A stretch of 64,000 bases of DNA from Micromonospora musae (GTDB lineage: Bacteria; Actinomycetota; Actinomycetes; Mycobacteriales; Micromonosporaceae): the NCBI RefSeq assembly GCF_003626635.1, contig NZ_RAZT01000010.1, positions 272,192-336,191 of the forward strand, read 5' to 3'. The position numbers were made by a program, and so were the translations under genes. Each line of letters opens with the position of its first letter. Position 1 is the first letter of the stretch. The notes beneath the pieces were generated by a model that was given only the letters and a program-made list of their open reading frames with translations, had not been told where the DNA came from and made no database searches. Positions 42,944-51,967 of this stretch are shown here, piece by piece.

Positions 42944-43732
42944 ATGACCGTGCCCTTCCACGTCGATCGTTCCGCCCTGGTACGGCAGCTGCGTGCCGCC
43001 GGCTGCGTCTACGCCGAGGACGAGGCGCGACTGCTGCTCGACGCCGCCGATTCCCCGTCCGCGCTCGCCGACCTCGTCGCCCGCCGGATCGCCGGTGAGC
43101 CGTTGGAGCATCTGCTCGGCTGGGCCGAGTTCTGCGGGCTGCGGGTCGCCGTCGACCCCGGGGTGTTCGTGCCCCGTGGGCGTACCGCCCTGCTGGTGGA
43201 CGTGGCGGCGGAGCTGGCCGGCCCGTCCGCCTCCGTGGTGGATCTCTGCTGCGGCTCGGGGGCGACCACGCTCGCGTTGGCGCGGCGGCTCGCCCCACGC
43301 CGGCTCGCCGCCGTCGACATCGATCCGGGGGCGGTGGCCTGCGCCCGACGTAACCTCGCCGGCCTGGCCGTCCCGGTGTTCGCGGGCGACCTGTTCGCAC
43401 CGTTGCCGCCGCAGTGGCAGGGCCGGCTGGACCTGGTCGTGGCGAACGCCCCGTACGTGCCGACGTCGGCGGTGGCGCTGATGCCGCAGGAGGCGCGCCT
43501 GCACGAGGTGCCGGTGGCGCTCGACGGCGGTCCGGACGGGCTCTCCGTGCTGCGCCGGGTGGCGGCCGGTGCGGCCCGCTGGCTCGCACCCGGTGGGCAC
43601 CTGGTGGTGGAGGCCGCCGAGGGGCAGGTCGAGGAGCTCGGCGCGCAGTTCCGGGCGGCCGGGCTGGTGCCACGGGTGTGGCAGGACGAGGAACGGGACG
43701 CCACGGCGGTGTCCGGCCGCCGCCCGGACTGA
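42944..43732 (+). CDS. PrmC/HemK-like glutamine-N5 methyltransferase, variant motif
   Basis: 262 residues. N-terminal helical domain (1-75) and SAM-dependent methyltransferase domain with DLCCGSGATTLAL and VDIDPGAVACARRNL. The catalytic NPPY of PrmC is NAPY here (VVANAPYVPTSAVALMPQEARLHEVPVALDGGPDGL). A separate actinobacterial group of PrmC-related enzymes of unknown substrate carries this change, so it is probably not the release-factor enzyme itself. Second gene after the trans-sulfuration enzyme, 161 bases on. Confidence 0.82.
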   Translation: MTVPFHVDRSALVRQLRAAGCVYAEDEARLLLDAADSPSALADLVARRIAGEPLEHLLGWAEFCGLRVAVDPGVFVPRGRTALLVDVAAELAGPSASVVDLCCGSGATTLALARRLAPRRLAAVDIDPGAVACARRNLAGLAVPVFAGDLFAPLPPQWQGRLDLVVANAPYVPTSAVALMPQEARLHEVPVALDGGPDGLSVLRRVAAGAARWLAPGGHLVVEAAEGQVEELGAQFRAAGLVPRVWQDEERDATAVSGRRPD

Positions 43733-43842
43733 GCCCGCACCCGCCGGGGTGTCTCGGTCGTCCGACCTGGCAGGGGGCGTCCGGCGTCTGGTGGGCCGTT
43801 CGAGATCGAACTAGCCTCTGATCAGGTTTCGCTGGGGGAGGG

Positions 43843-44898
43843 GTGGGCGTGGGTAGCGCAGGGGTGCCGGTGGTGGTCGGGCTGGACAACGGTGGGAGCA
43901 ACAACAACGCCACAGTCCTGACCGCGGACGGTCGGTTCCTGGTGGACGAGCTGGTGGAGATACCGAGCGAGGTGCACGCCGGGCCGGAGGCGGCGATCGA
44001 GGCGCTGGCCCGCGCGCTGGACGGCGTACTGGCCCACACCGGGGTGCCGCGCGAGCTGGTGCGCGCGGTGGGGCTGGACACTCCCGGCCCGGCCAGCGCG
44101 ACCGGTGTGATCTCCTCACGCGGGTCGACCAACTTCTCCGAACCGGCCTGGCGGGGCTTCGACGTGCGCGGGGCGCTCGAACGGCGGCTCGGCCTGCCGG
44201 TGACGTACCACAACGACGGCAACGCCGCCGCGCTCTACGCGCATCACGTCCACTTCGGAGCCGACGCGATGCTCCGGTCGTCGGTCTCCGCGATCGTGGG
44301 GACCGGTCTCGGCGGGGGCGTGGTGGAGAGCGGTCGGGTGGTGGCCGGGGCGGCCGGGATGGCGGGCGAGCTGGGCCACGTGCACATCCCGCTCACCGGG
44401 CTGCTCGCCCCGGATCAGCCCGTGCCGGCCTGTGCCTGCGGGTTCGACGGGGACGTGGAGAGCGTCGCCTCGCTGACCGCCATCGAGCGCAACCTGCTGC
44501 CGTACTGGCTGGGCCGGTATCCCGATCACCCGCTGGCCGGCGAGTCGCCGGGTCGGGCGGCACGGCTGGTCCGCGGCTACGGCGAGCGGGGTGACGAGCT
44601 GGCTCGCGCCATCTTCACCCAGCAGGCGATGGCCATCGGCCGGCTCTTCACCATCGCCGCCAACTTCACCGACCCCCACGCGTACTTCGTGGGTGGTGGC
44701 GTGGTGGAGGCGGCGCCGGAGTTCCGGGACTGGTTCCTGGCGACCGTTCGTGAGCACACCACGTTGCGTGCGGAGCAGGCCGCCGTGGCCACCTTCGCCC
44801 TGGTGCCGGAGCGGGACATGGCGGGCGCGCGGGGCGTGGCAATCGCCGCCCTGGAGGCGTTGCGGGGCGGGCCCGCTCCCGCGCCGGTGATGGCCTGA
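43843..44898 (+). CDS. ROK family sugar kinase/regulator
   Basis: 351 residues. ATPase fold: phosphate-1 motif GLDNGGSNNNATVL, catalytic aspartate in YHNDGNAAALYAH, GTGLGGGVVESGR and ELGHVHIPL. The ROK zinc motif C-x-C-G-x-x-G-C is seen as CACGFDGD, with the last Cys replaced by Asp, so zinc binding may differ. No DNA-binding domain, hence a kinase-type member. A GTG at 43849 is an alternative start, better spaced from the GGGGGAGG site. A 50-bp tandem repeat array begins right after the stop. Confidence 0.85.
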   Translation: MGVGSAGVPVVVGLDNGGSNNNATVLTADGRFLVDELVEIPSEVHAGPEAAIEALARALDGVLAHTGVPRELVRAVGLDTPGPASATGVISSRGSTNFSEPAWRGFDVRGALERRLGLPVTYHNDGNAAALYAHHVHFGADAMLRSSVSAIVGTGLGGGVVESGRVVAGAAGMAGELGHVHIPLTGLLAPDQPVPACACGFDGDVESVASLTAIERNLLPYWLGRYPDHPLAGESPGRAARLVRGYGERGDELARAIFTQQAMAIGRLFTIAANFTDPHAYFVGGGVVEAAPEFRDWFLATVREHTTLRAEQAAVATFALVPERDMAGARGVAIAALEALRGGPAPAPVMA

Positions 44899-44900
44899 GG

Positions 44901-45175
44901 TGGTGCCGGCCGGCCGCCGCCCACCGGCGGCCGGCCCGGCCCACCTGAGGGTGTGCTGGCCGGCCACCGCCCACCGGCGGCCGGCCCGGCCCACCTGAGG
45001 GTGTGCTGGCCGGCCACCGCTCACCGGCGGCCGGCCCGGCCCACCTGAGGGTGTGCTGGCCGGCCACCGCCCACCGGCGGCCGGCCCGGCCCACCTAAGG
45101 GTGTGCTGGCCGGCCACCGCCCACCGGCGGCCGGCCCGGCCCATGGGTCCCGGCCACCGCCCACCGGTGGCCGGA
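44901..45175. repeat. 50-bp tandem repeat array
   Basis: Unit GTGTGCTGGCCGGCCACCGC followed by CCACCGGCGGCCGGCCCGGC and CCACCTGAGG, 50 bases. A degenerate first copy (44901-44950), three near-perfect copies (44951-45100) differing by one or two bases, a cut fourth (45101-45143), then a degraded half unit. Each unit folds into a GGCCGGCC stem-loop. It lies between the ROK gene and the convergent DUF397 gene, so it may act as a terminator array. The near-identity of copies means recent expansion. Confidence 0.9.
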
Positions 45176-45184
45176 CGCTCAGGG

Positions 45185-45385
45185 TCAGCGCCGCGGCGGC
45201 GCCTGGGCGAACGTGGCCCAGGCCGTCGGCGAGAAGAGCAGCGCCGGGCCGTGCGGGTCCTTGGAGTCGCGTACGGCGACCAGTTCAGGGATCACCGCCA
45301 CCTCCACGCAGGCGCCCTCGTCGCCGCTGCGGCTGCTCTTGTGCCAGCCGGCCGCGGCCAGGGCCGCGCTGATCGTCGGTGTCAT
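45185..45385 (-). CDS. DUF397 domain protein
   Basis: 66 residues. Pattern WHKSSRSGDEGACVEVAV...VAVRDSKDPHGPALLFSPTAW is the DUF397 family, small actinobacterial proteins of streptomycete developmental and regulatory loci. It follows the XRE regulator gene by five bases and is almost certainly its partner. Confidence 0.92.
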   Translation of the reverse strand: MTPTISAALAAAGWHKSSRSGDEGACVEVAVIPELVAVRDSKDPHGPALLFSPTAWATFAQAPPRR

Positions 45386-45390
45386 CCGTC

Positions 45391-46236
45391 CTACCGTCCC
45401 TTCAGGAGTTGGAAGAGCTTGGCGCGGCTGTCCGCGGGGCTGAGCGCGACCGTCCGCAGGTGTTCCATGATCTTGGTGCAGGTGCGCAGGTCACCGGGGC
45501 CGTCGAGGATCATCTGACCGGCCACCGTCTCCACGGAGGCGATGATCGGGTCCTCCGGGTCGGGGAACTCCAGGATGTGCAGCGATCCCCGGGTGCCCCG
45601 GTGGTAGCCGGCGGCGAGGGGGATCACCTGGACGGTGATGTTCGGCAGTTCGGCCATCTTCACCAGGTGCTGTAGCTGGCCCTCCATCGCCGACCGGTCG
45701 CCGACCGGTCGCAGCAGCGCACCTTCGTCGATGATGGCGTCGAAGATCGGCGGGGTGTCGGCGGTGAGCCGTTGCTGACGGTCGAGGCGTAGCTTGACGC
45801 GCTGCTCGACCTGCTCGTCGCTGAGGGTGTGCGGGCCGCCGCGCATCACGCCGCGGATGTAGTCGGAGGTCTGGAGCAGACCGGGCACCACCGAGGGTTC
45901 GAAGTTGGCGATGCCGGTCGCCTCGGCCTCCAGCGCGATGAAGTCGATGGTGCGGCGGTCCAGGAGGTACGAGTAGGACACCCACCAGCCGGGCTTACGC
46001 GCGTCCTTGGCCAGCTGCACCGCTGCGGCGATCTCGTCCGGTGCCACGCCGTAGAGCGTGAGCAGGGCGCGCACGGTGGCGGGCTTCACCGGTGACTGGG
46101 CGTTCTCGTAGCGCGAGAGCGTGCTGCGGGTGCTGCTGATCTCGTCGGCCGCCGCTTCCAGCGTCAGGCCGGCGGCCTCCCGATGGGTGCGCAGGGCGAG
46201 GCCGAGACGGCGGGCGCGAGCGGTCTTCGGAGCCAT
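45391..46236 (-). CDS. XRE-type helix-turn-helix regulator (DUF5753 family)
   Basis: 281 residues from the ATG at 46236. Helix-turn-helix at about 10-60 (LGLALRTHREAAGLTLEAAADE...TRSTLSRYE) and a C-terminal DUF5753 domain (about 95-270: EAEATGIANFEPSVVPGLLQTSDYIR). Such regulator/DUF397 pairs are abundant in actinomycetes, commonly controlling development or antibiotics; the target here is unknown. The upstream minus-strand -35 reads TTGACA (46315-46320), without a good -10. Confidence 0.93.
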   Translation of the reverse strand: MAPKTARARRLGLALRTHREAAGLTLEAAADEISSTRSTLSRYENAQSPVKPATVRALLTLYGVAPDEIAAAVQLAKDARKPGWWVSYSYLLDRRTIDFIALEAEATGIANFEPSVVPGLLQTSDYIRGVMRGGPHTLSDEQVEQRVKLRLDRQQRLTADTPPIFDAIIDEGALLRPVGDRSAMEGQLQHLVKMAELPNITVQVIPLAAGYHRGTRGSLHILEFPDPEDPIIASVETVAGQMILDGPGDLRTCTKIMEHLRTVALSPADSRAKLFQLLKGR

Positions 46237-46515
46237 GCATCGATGGTTGCACACATTGCTGGGAATCGGTACATGAGAGAACGTCGGTGAGAGTTGCATT
46301 CACGCCTGTACACCTGTCAATCTGTTACAGCGTCCTCACCGCCGGTTGTCGTGGCGACGGTGGTGGTGAGCGACCGGAGGGGATGGGGCGCGCGGCGGTC
46401 GGGTTTCTCCCCCGTACCCGATCGCCGCGTGCCGCGCCGTCCCTGCCTGCCTGGCGGAGGGAGTGAACGTGCGTACCGGTCCGCGAGTCCACCCCGACCA
46501 CCCCGGGAGTCGGCG

Positions 46516-46734
46516 ATGACCCGCTTCCTGGTGGTGCTGACCGACGTGCGGCCGTCCGAGGTGAGCGGCCGCAACGAGCGGACCTCCCCGGAGCGACGAC
46601 GTCAGGTCGTCGGCGCCAGCAGCCGTGAGGCGGCCGACCGGATCGCCGGCGCGTTCATGGCGCTGGGCATGGTACGAGCCGGCCGACAGCGGGTGAAGGT
46701 GATAGCCGTCGGTCGGCGGCGCTCCCGCGACTGA
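46516..46734 (+). CDS. Small basic protein, hypothetical
   Basis: 72 residues starting MTRFLVVLTDVRPSEVSG, ending in a Lys/Arg-rich tail. Codon use matches a real gene (G/C at third positions) but there is no known domain. It is divergent from the XRE gene and convergent with the AAA+ gene. Confidence 0.5.
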   Translation: MTRFLVVLTDVRPSEVSGRNERTSPERRRQVVGASSREAADRIAGAFMALGMVRAGRQRVKVIAVGRRRSRD

Positions 46735-46792
46735 CCACGCCGGACCCGCCGCGGCCCGCGCCCAACCGGAAGCAGGCCGCTCGGTCCACCGG

Positions 46793-48082
46793 TCAGAGCA
46801 GCTTGCGCTGCTTGAGGTACGCGACCAGATCGTCGTAGACGCCGCCCTCGTTGGCGAACATCGCGACGTTGCGCGCGGTGGCCATCCAGGGCCGGGTCGA
46901 CGGGCGGACCTCCTTCACGGCGCGGTCGAAGTCCCGCTGCTCGATCATGCGCACCTCGCCGCTGCGGACCGAGTCCGCCATCGCGTACTCGGCCGCGGTC
47001 TCGCAGAGGTGCGCCAGGTCCGCGCCCGAGTAGTCCTCGGTCGCCGCCACGATCCGGCGCAGGTCGATGCCGGCGATCGGCCGCTCCCGCAGGTGGTACT
47101 CGAGCACGGCCGCGCGGGCCTCCGCGTCCGGCGGCAGCACCAGCACGACCCGGTCGAGCCGGCCGGGGCGGCGCAGCGCCGGGTCGACGTCCCACGGGGT
47201 GTTCGTGGCGGCCAGCACGAAGACTCCCTCGTTGTTGCCCTCCATGCCGTCCAGCTCGGCGAGGAGCTGATTGCCGAGCGTCCGCATGGAGCTGGAGCTG
47301 ACCTGCGAACGCTTGTGCCCCAGCGCGTCGATCTCGTCGAGGAAGAGCACGCACGGCGCGTTGCGGCGGGCCGCCTGGAACAGCTCGTGCAGGTTGCGCT
47401 CCGAGTTGCCCAACCACATGTCGAGCACGTCCACGATGGAGAGCGAGACGAACTTGGCACCCATCTCGCCGGCCACCGCGCGGGCCAGGAACGTCTTGCC
47501 GCAGCCGGGCGGCCCGTAGAGCATCAGCCCGCCGCGCAGGCTCTTGCCGTACATCTTCCGTAGCTGCGGGTTGCGCAGCGGGCCGAGGAAGGCCAGCTCC
47601 AGCCGCTCCTTGACGGCCGTCATTCCACCCACGTCGGCCAGCCGGACCGCCGAGGTCTCCACGTCGTACACCCGGTCGTGCTCACCGCCGACCGGCTCCG
47701 GCTCGTCGCCGGCCGGGGCGAACCGCGGCGGTACGACGTCGGCCAGTTCCCGCTCGTACTCGGCGAGCGGATTGCTCGCGGCGTCGCCGGAGGCCGGCCG
47801 CGTCGACGGCGGTGGCGCGGCCGCCGGCGAGGCTCCGGCTCCGGGCGCCGCGTCCGGGGCGGGCCTCGGCGACGGTACGGAGGACCCGAGCGCGCGTTGC
47901 ATCAACGCCTGAGCCTCCTCGTTGCCCGGGTCACGGGCGAGCGCCTGACCGGCCTCCGCGATCGCCTCGCCGCCCCGGCCGGCCGCCAGCAGCAGGGTGG
48001 CGAGGTGCAGGCGCAGCGGGAGGTCGTCCGGACGGGCGTCGAGGGCGGTCCGCAGGCTGTCGATGAGGGCGTCGGAGCTCAC
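46793..48082 (-). CDS. TPR-AAA+ ATPase (Cdc48/SpoVK-like)
   Basis: 429 residues from the GTG at 48082. N-terminal tetratricopeptide-like helices (1-70: LRLHLATLLLAAGRGGEAIAEAGQAL), a Pro/Ala linker, then one AAA+ module (about 160-415): Walker A GPPGCGKT, Walker B FLDEIDAL, sensor NTPWDVDPALRRPGRLDR with the arginine finger. Such single-ring ATPases act as protein remodelling motors; the substrate is unknown. It is convergent with the small hypothetical gene and divergent from ddl. Confidence 0.87.
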   Translation of the reverse strand: MSSDALIDSLRTALDARPDDLPLRLHLATLLLAAGRGGEAIAEAGQALARDPGNEEAQALMQRALGSSVPSPRPAPDAAPGAGASPAAAPPPSTRPASGDAASNPLAEYERELADVVPPRFAPAGDEPEPVGGEHDRVYDVETSAVRLADVGGMTAVKERLELAFLGPLRNPQLRKMYGKSLRGGLMLYGPPGCGKTFLARAVAGEMGAKFVSLSIVDVLDMWLGNSERNLHELFQAARRNAPCVLFLDEIDALGHKRSQVSSSSMRTLGNQLLAELDGMEGNNEGVFVLAATNTPWDVDPALRRPGRLDRVVLVLPPDAEARAAVLEYHLRERPIAGIDLRRIVAATEDYSGADLAHLCETAAEYAMADSVRSGEVRMIEQRDFDRAVKEVRPSTRPWMATARNVAMFANEGGVYDDLVAYLKQRKLL

Positions 48083-48143
48083 AGCGCAGCAGCGTAGTGG
48101 GGTGGCCGGAGGTACGCGCACCCGTGCCGACGCACGACCACTC

Positions 48144-48157
48144 TGAGTGATTACTCA
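48144..48157. promoter_or_regulatory. Palindrome TGAGTGATTACTCA, operator candidate
   Basis: A two-fold symmetric 14-mer (TGAGT-GATT-ACTCA) in the divergent gap between the AAA+ gene and ddl. Low GC for this DNA. No regulator is assigned. Confidence 0.35.
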
Positions 48158-48282
48158 CCGTAAGCGTCAGCTGACCGGATTCGGCGATCACTGCGGCTCG
48201 TCCGGTATCACCCGCAGCTCCCCACCACGCACAGTAAGGTCACCGGTGAGCCACCAGCGCCGCCGACCGGAGAGGTGACCCA

Positions 48283-49389
48283 GTGACCACCCCTGGCAAG
48301 ACCCGCGTGGCCGTCGTCTTCGGCGGTCGCAGCCCGGAGCACGGCATCTCCTGCGTCAGCGCCGGTGGCGTCATCGGCGCGCTCGACCCGGACGAGTACG
48401 AGGTGGTGCCGGTCGGCATCACCCGGGCCGGGCAGTGGGTGCTCACCGGCGGCGACCCGGAACACCTCGCCATCCAGGCCCGGCAGCTGCCGGAGATCAC
48501 CGCGGAGTCCGGCGTCGACCTGGTGCTGCGCGCCGACCCCACCGGGAACGGGCTGATGGTGCTCGACCAGGCCGAGGGGCCCCGGGCGCTCGCCGACGTG
48601 GACGTGGTCTTCCCCGTCCTGCACGGCGCGTACGGCGAGGACGGCACCATCCAGGGCCTGCTGGAGATGGCGGGCATCCCGTACGTCGGGGCGAACGTCT
48701 TCGCCTCGGCCGCCGCCATGGACAAGGAGTTCACCAAGAAGCTCTGTGCCGCCGAGGGCATCCCGATCGGCCCGTACGCGGTGCTGCGCAACGGGATGAC
48801 GTTGAGCGAGGCCGACAAGGAACGGCTGGGCCTGCCGGTCTTCGTCAAGCCGTCGCGGGCCGGGTCGTCCTTCGGCGTCAGCAAGGTGAACGACTGGTCC
48901 GAACTGGACGCCGCGGTCGCCGTCGCCCGGGAGATCGACCCGAAGGTGCTCGTCGAGGGTGCCATCGTCGGGCGTGAGGTCGAGTGCGGTGTGCTGGAGG
49001 GGGAGGCCGGCGGCAGCCCGGAGGCGTCGGTGCCCGCTGAGGTCCGGCTCGTCGCCGACCACGAGTTCTACGACTTCGAGGCGAAGTACATCGACTCCGC
49101 GCAGTCCTGCGAGTACTACGTCCCGGCCGACCTGCCGGAGCGGGTCACCCGCCAGGTCCAGGAGTACGCGATCCGTTCCTTCACCGCGCTCGACTGCTCC
49201 GGGCTGGCCCGGGCCGACTTCTTCGTCACGCCGGAGCTGGAGGTCTACCTCAACGAGGTCAACACCATGCCGGGCTTCACCCCGACGTCGATGTTCCCGC
49301 AGATGTGGGCCGCGTCGGGGCTGGAGTACCCGAAGCTGGTCGACCGCCTCGTCCGCACCGCCCTCGCCCGGGGCGTCGGCCTGCGCTGA
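48283..49389 (+). CDS. ddl: D-alanine-D-alanine ligase
   Basis: Makes the D-Ala-D-Ala dipeptide of peptidoglycan precursors, ATP-grasp fold. 368 residues. Visible: VAVVFGGRSPEHGISCVSAGG, the loop VFVKPSRAGSSFGV, and NEVNTMPGFTPTSMFPQMW with metal ligands. GTG start. It is in its conserved actinobacterial place between gpsA-region genes and thiL. Confidence 0.96.
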   Translation: MTTPGKTRVAVVFGGRSPEHGISCVSAGGVIGALDPDEYEVVPVGITRAGQWVLTGGDPEHLAIQARQLPEITAESGVDLVLRADPTGNGLMVLDQAEGPRALADVDVVFPVLHGAYGEDGTIQGLLEMAGIPYVGANVFASAAAMDKEFTKKLCAAEGIPIGPYAVLRNGMTLSEADKERLGLPVFVKPSRAGSSFGVSKVNDWSELDAAVAVAREIDPKVLVEGAIVGREVECGVLEGEAGGSPEASVPAEVRLVADHEFYDFEAKYIDSAQSCEYYVPADLPERVTRQVQEYAIRSFTALDCSGLARADFFVTPELEVYLNEVNTMPGFTPTSMFPQMWAASGLEYPKLVDRLVRTALARGVGLR

Positions 49390-49448
49390 CCCTGGCTACC
49401 TCCGAGCTCGCGCCACCCCCACCCGTCGGGCACTCGGCCCGGGAGAGG

Positions 49449-50093
49449 TCAGCGGCTGCAGCCGGCGGGGATGTCGCCGCCGGAGGGCACCGCAGCGACG
49501 ATCGTGTCCGAGATCGGCGGCACCCACTGCAGCGCCGCCCCGTACTCGCGCGGCACCCGCACCACGATCGCGGTCTCCCGGTCGACGGTGGTGAGCACCG
49601 TCGCGTCCGGCTGCTCGTCCGCGTACCAGCAGACCTTGTTGACCGAGTAGACGTCGGAGGTGGGCGGCAGGGCCGGCTCGGTGCCCCCGCAGGCCAGGGA
49701 GATGGCCGGGTCGCCGTACGCGGCGTTCTGCTCCGGCCCGGCGGTCACCGGGCGCTGCGGCAGGTCACGGACGGTCGGTGGCAGCTGGGAGAGCAGCGCC
49801 CGGCAGAGCGTGGCCGGCCGGGCGGCCAGCGCCGGGGCGGCCATCTCGACCGGTGCGGTCGACTGCGGCCGGGCGGCGGTGGCCGACGGGCTCGGCTCGG
49901 GGGCCGGAGCGTCCGGGGCGAGCTGGACGAGGACGAGCACAGCCACCAACAGCGTGACCGGCAGCGCGATCACCGTCGCGATCAGGGCGGCCCGCCGGTT
50001 CGTGCCCTCCGGGCCACGCGGGGCGTCCGCGGGCGCCTCGTCGGGCTGCTCGTCGGCGGGGTCCTCGACCGGAGACCGAGTGATCCTGTCCAC
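49449..50093 (-). CDS. DUF3515 domain membrane protein
   Basis: 214 residues: cytoplasmic acidic N-terminus, one membrane helix (about 38-60), Pro/Ala linker, and an extracytoplasmic domain with two conserved Cys (LCRALLSQLP and KVCWYA regions). Homologues are at the same location in mycobacteria (Rv2980). Function unknown. Overlaps no gene but abuts the Lrp-like gene with no gap. Confidence 0.85.
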   Translation of the reverse strand: MDRITRSPVEDPADEQPDEAPADAPRGPEGTNRRAALIATVIALPVTLLVAVLVLVQLAPDAPAPEPSPSATAARPQSTAPVEMAAPALAARPATLCRALLSQLPPTVRDLPQRPVTAGPEQNAAYGDPAISLACGGTEPALPPTSDVYSVNKVCWYADEQPDATVLTTVDRETAIVVRVPREYGAALQWVPPISDTIVAAVPSGGDIPAGCSR

Positions 50094-50327
50094 TTACAGC
50101 CGCACCACGGAGCAGGTGAGGGTGCGGGTGATGCCGGGCACCATCTGCACCTTGCTGACGATCAGCTTGCCGAGTTCGTCGACGGTGTTCGCCTCGGTGA
50201 GGACGACCACGTCGTACGGGCCGGTGACAGCGTCGACGCGGACCACGCCGGCGAGGTCCGCGATCCGGCCGGCCACGTCACGCGCGCGGCCGACCTCGGT
50301 CTGAATGAGGATGTACGCCTGAACCAC
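50094..50327 (-). CDS. Lrp/AsnC ligand-binding-domain protein
   Basis: 77 residues, only the regulatory (RAM) domain of the Lrp/AsnC family (VQAYILIQTEVGRA...VDAVTGPYDVVVLTEA), without a DNA-binding domain. Such stand-alone domains form oligomers that bind amino acids. GGGAGG lies before the GTG. Followed directly by the DUF3515 gene in one operon. Convergence with ddl separates it from thiL. Confidence 0.88.
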   Translation of the reverse strand: MVQAYILIQTEVGRARDVAGRIADLAGVVRVDAVTGPYDVVVLTEANTVDELGKLIVSKVQMVPGITRTLTCSVVRL

Positions 50328-50473
50328 GACTCGACCTCCCTCCGTCGCCGCGTCGAGCGGCCCGAAGGGTGAAACTACCCTACGGTGCAGGTCCGATCCC
50401 TATCGGTGGTCGAGGAGAAGCGTTGGGCGAGCACGGCAGGGCCGGGCAGCAGGAGCGGAACGAGGATGGCGGA

Positions 50474-51412
50474 GTGAGCGTCGCGGCGGTCGGTGAGTTC
50501 GGGTTGATCGAGCGGGTGACCGCCCGCCTGCCGGTCGGGCCGGCCACCCTGCTGGGCCCCGGTGACGACGGGGCGGTGATCGCCGCGCCGGACGCCCGGG
50601 TGGTCGCGTCGACCGACGTGCTGGTCGAGGGGCGGCACTTCCGGCGGGACTGGGGCAGCGCCCGGGACATCGGGCACCGGGCGGCGGCGGCGAACCTGGC
50701 CGACATCGCGGCGATGGGAGCCGCCCCCACCGCGCTGCTGGTCGCCCTCTGCATGCCCCCGGAGCTGGAGCTGAGCTGGGCGGAGGAGCTGGCCGACGGG
50801 CTGGCCGCCGAGGCGGGTGCGATCGGCGCGAGCGTGGTGGGCGGCGACATGTCGGCCAGTCCCACGCTCACCATCGCCGTGACGGCCCTCGGCGACCTGG
50901 GGGGACGGGCGCCGGTACGCCGCGGTGGTGCTCGTCCCGGCGACGTCGTCGCCCTCGCCGGCCGGACGGGTCACGCCGCCGCCGGGCTGACCGTGCTCTC
51001 CCGCGGCTTCCGCACCCCCCGGCTGCTGGTCGAGGCGTACCGCCGGCCCGAGGTGCCCTACGCGGCGGGGCCACAGGCCGCCGGGCTGGGCGCCACCTCC
51101 ATGATCGACGTCTCCGACGGGCTCCTCGCCGACCTGGGGCACGTGGCGAAGGCCAGCGGGGTCGCCGTCGACGTCCGGCGGGACGCCTTCGAGGTGCCTC
51201 CGCAGATGCGCGACGCGGCGCAGGCGCTCGGTGCCGACCCGTACGACTGGCTGCTCGGCGGTGGCGAGGACCACGCGCTGGCGGCCACCTTCCCGCCTGA
51301 CGTGGAGCTGCCCGCGCAGTGGCGGCAGATCGGCGTGGTGACGGCCGGTTCGGGGGTGACGGTCGACGGGGCCGAGTACGCCGGCTCGCCTGGCTGGGAC
51401 CATTTCCGCTGA
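50474..51412 (+). CDS. thiL: Thiamine-monophosphate kinase
   Basis: Phosphorylates thiamine monophosphate to the diphosphate. 312 residues from the GTG at 50474. Motifs LLGPGDDGAVI, ASTDVLVEGRHFRRDW and VVGGDMSAS are intact, with SMIDVSDGLLADLGH in the second half. An in-frame TTG at 50423 would add 17 residues, so the start is not certain. Confidence 0.93.
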   Translation: MSVAAVGEFGLIERVTARLPVGPATLLGPGDDGAVIAAPDARVVASTDVLVEGRHFRRDWGSARDIGHRAAAANLADIAAMGAAPTALLVALCMPPELELSWAEELADGLAAEAGAIGASVVGGDMSASPTLTIAVTALGDLGGRAPVRRGGARPGDVVALAGRTGHAAAGLTVLSRGFRTPRLLVEAYRRPEVPYAAGPQAAGLGATSMIDVSDGLLADLGHVAKASGVAVDVRRDAFEVPPQMRDAAQALGADPYDWLLGGGEDHALAATFPPDVELPAQWRQIGVVTAGSGVTVDGAEYAGSPGWDHFR

Positions 51413-51430
51413 TGGTCGTACCCTTTGCCG

Positions 51431-51898
51431 GTGAGTGAGATCGACATCCGCACCGTGCCGTTCGACTCCCCGGTGGCGCAGCAGCTCATCCGGGCGGTCC
51501 TGGCCGACCTGGCCGAACGTTACGGCGGCAGCGGCGACGAGACGCCGGTGGACCCGGCCGAGTTCGTTCTGCCGGACGGCGCGTTCCTCGTCGCCCACCT
51601 CGACGGGGCGCCGGTCGGCTGCGGCGGCTGGCGCAGCCATGGCGAGGAGGGCGACACGGCCGAGCTGAAGCGGATGTACACCGCACCGGAGGCGCGGGGG
51701 CGCGGGGTGGCCCGGACGGTGCTGGCGGCGGTCGAGCGCTCGGCCCACGACCAAGGGCGCAAGCGGATGATCCTGGAGTGCGGCGACCAGCAGCCCGAGG
51801 CGATCGCCATGTACACCGCGGCCGGTTACCAGCGCATCCCGAACTTCGGCTTCTACCGGGACTCGCCGAACTGCATCTCGTTCGGCCGTACCCTCTGA
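51431..51898 (+). CDS. GNAT-family N-acetyltransferase
   Basis: 155 residues from the GTG at 51431. The acetyl-CoA site RGRGVARTVL, preceded by the ELKRMYTAPEA strand, is clear. Substrate unknown. In M. tuberculosis, ung stands in this interval between thiL and rpmB; here it is replaced by this gene and an ATP-grasp gene. 18 bases after thiL. Confidence 0.87.
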   Translation: MSEIDIRTVPFDSPVAQQLIRAVLADLAERYGGSGDETPVDPAEFVLPDGAFLVAHLDGAPVGCGGWRSHGEEGDTAELKRMYTAPEARGRGVARTVLAAVERSAHDQGRKRMILECGDQQPEAIAMYTAAGYQRIPNFGFYRDSPNCISFGRTL

Positions 51899-51967
51899 TC
51901 GCGGTCGATCCGACGCCGTAGCCGATCCGAGGCCGCGGCCTGCTGGCGGCGCCGGTGGGCCCCCGGC

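Noticed and set aside
44901..45175. Repeat array as a CRISPR.
   Set aside because: The units are contiguous with no unique spacers and no cas genes.
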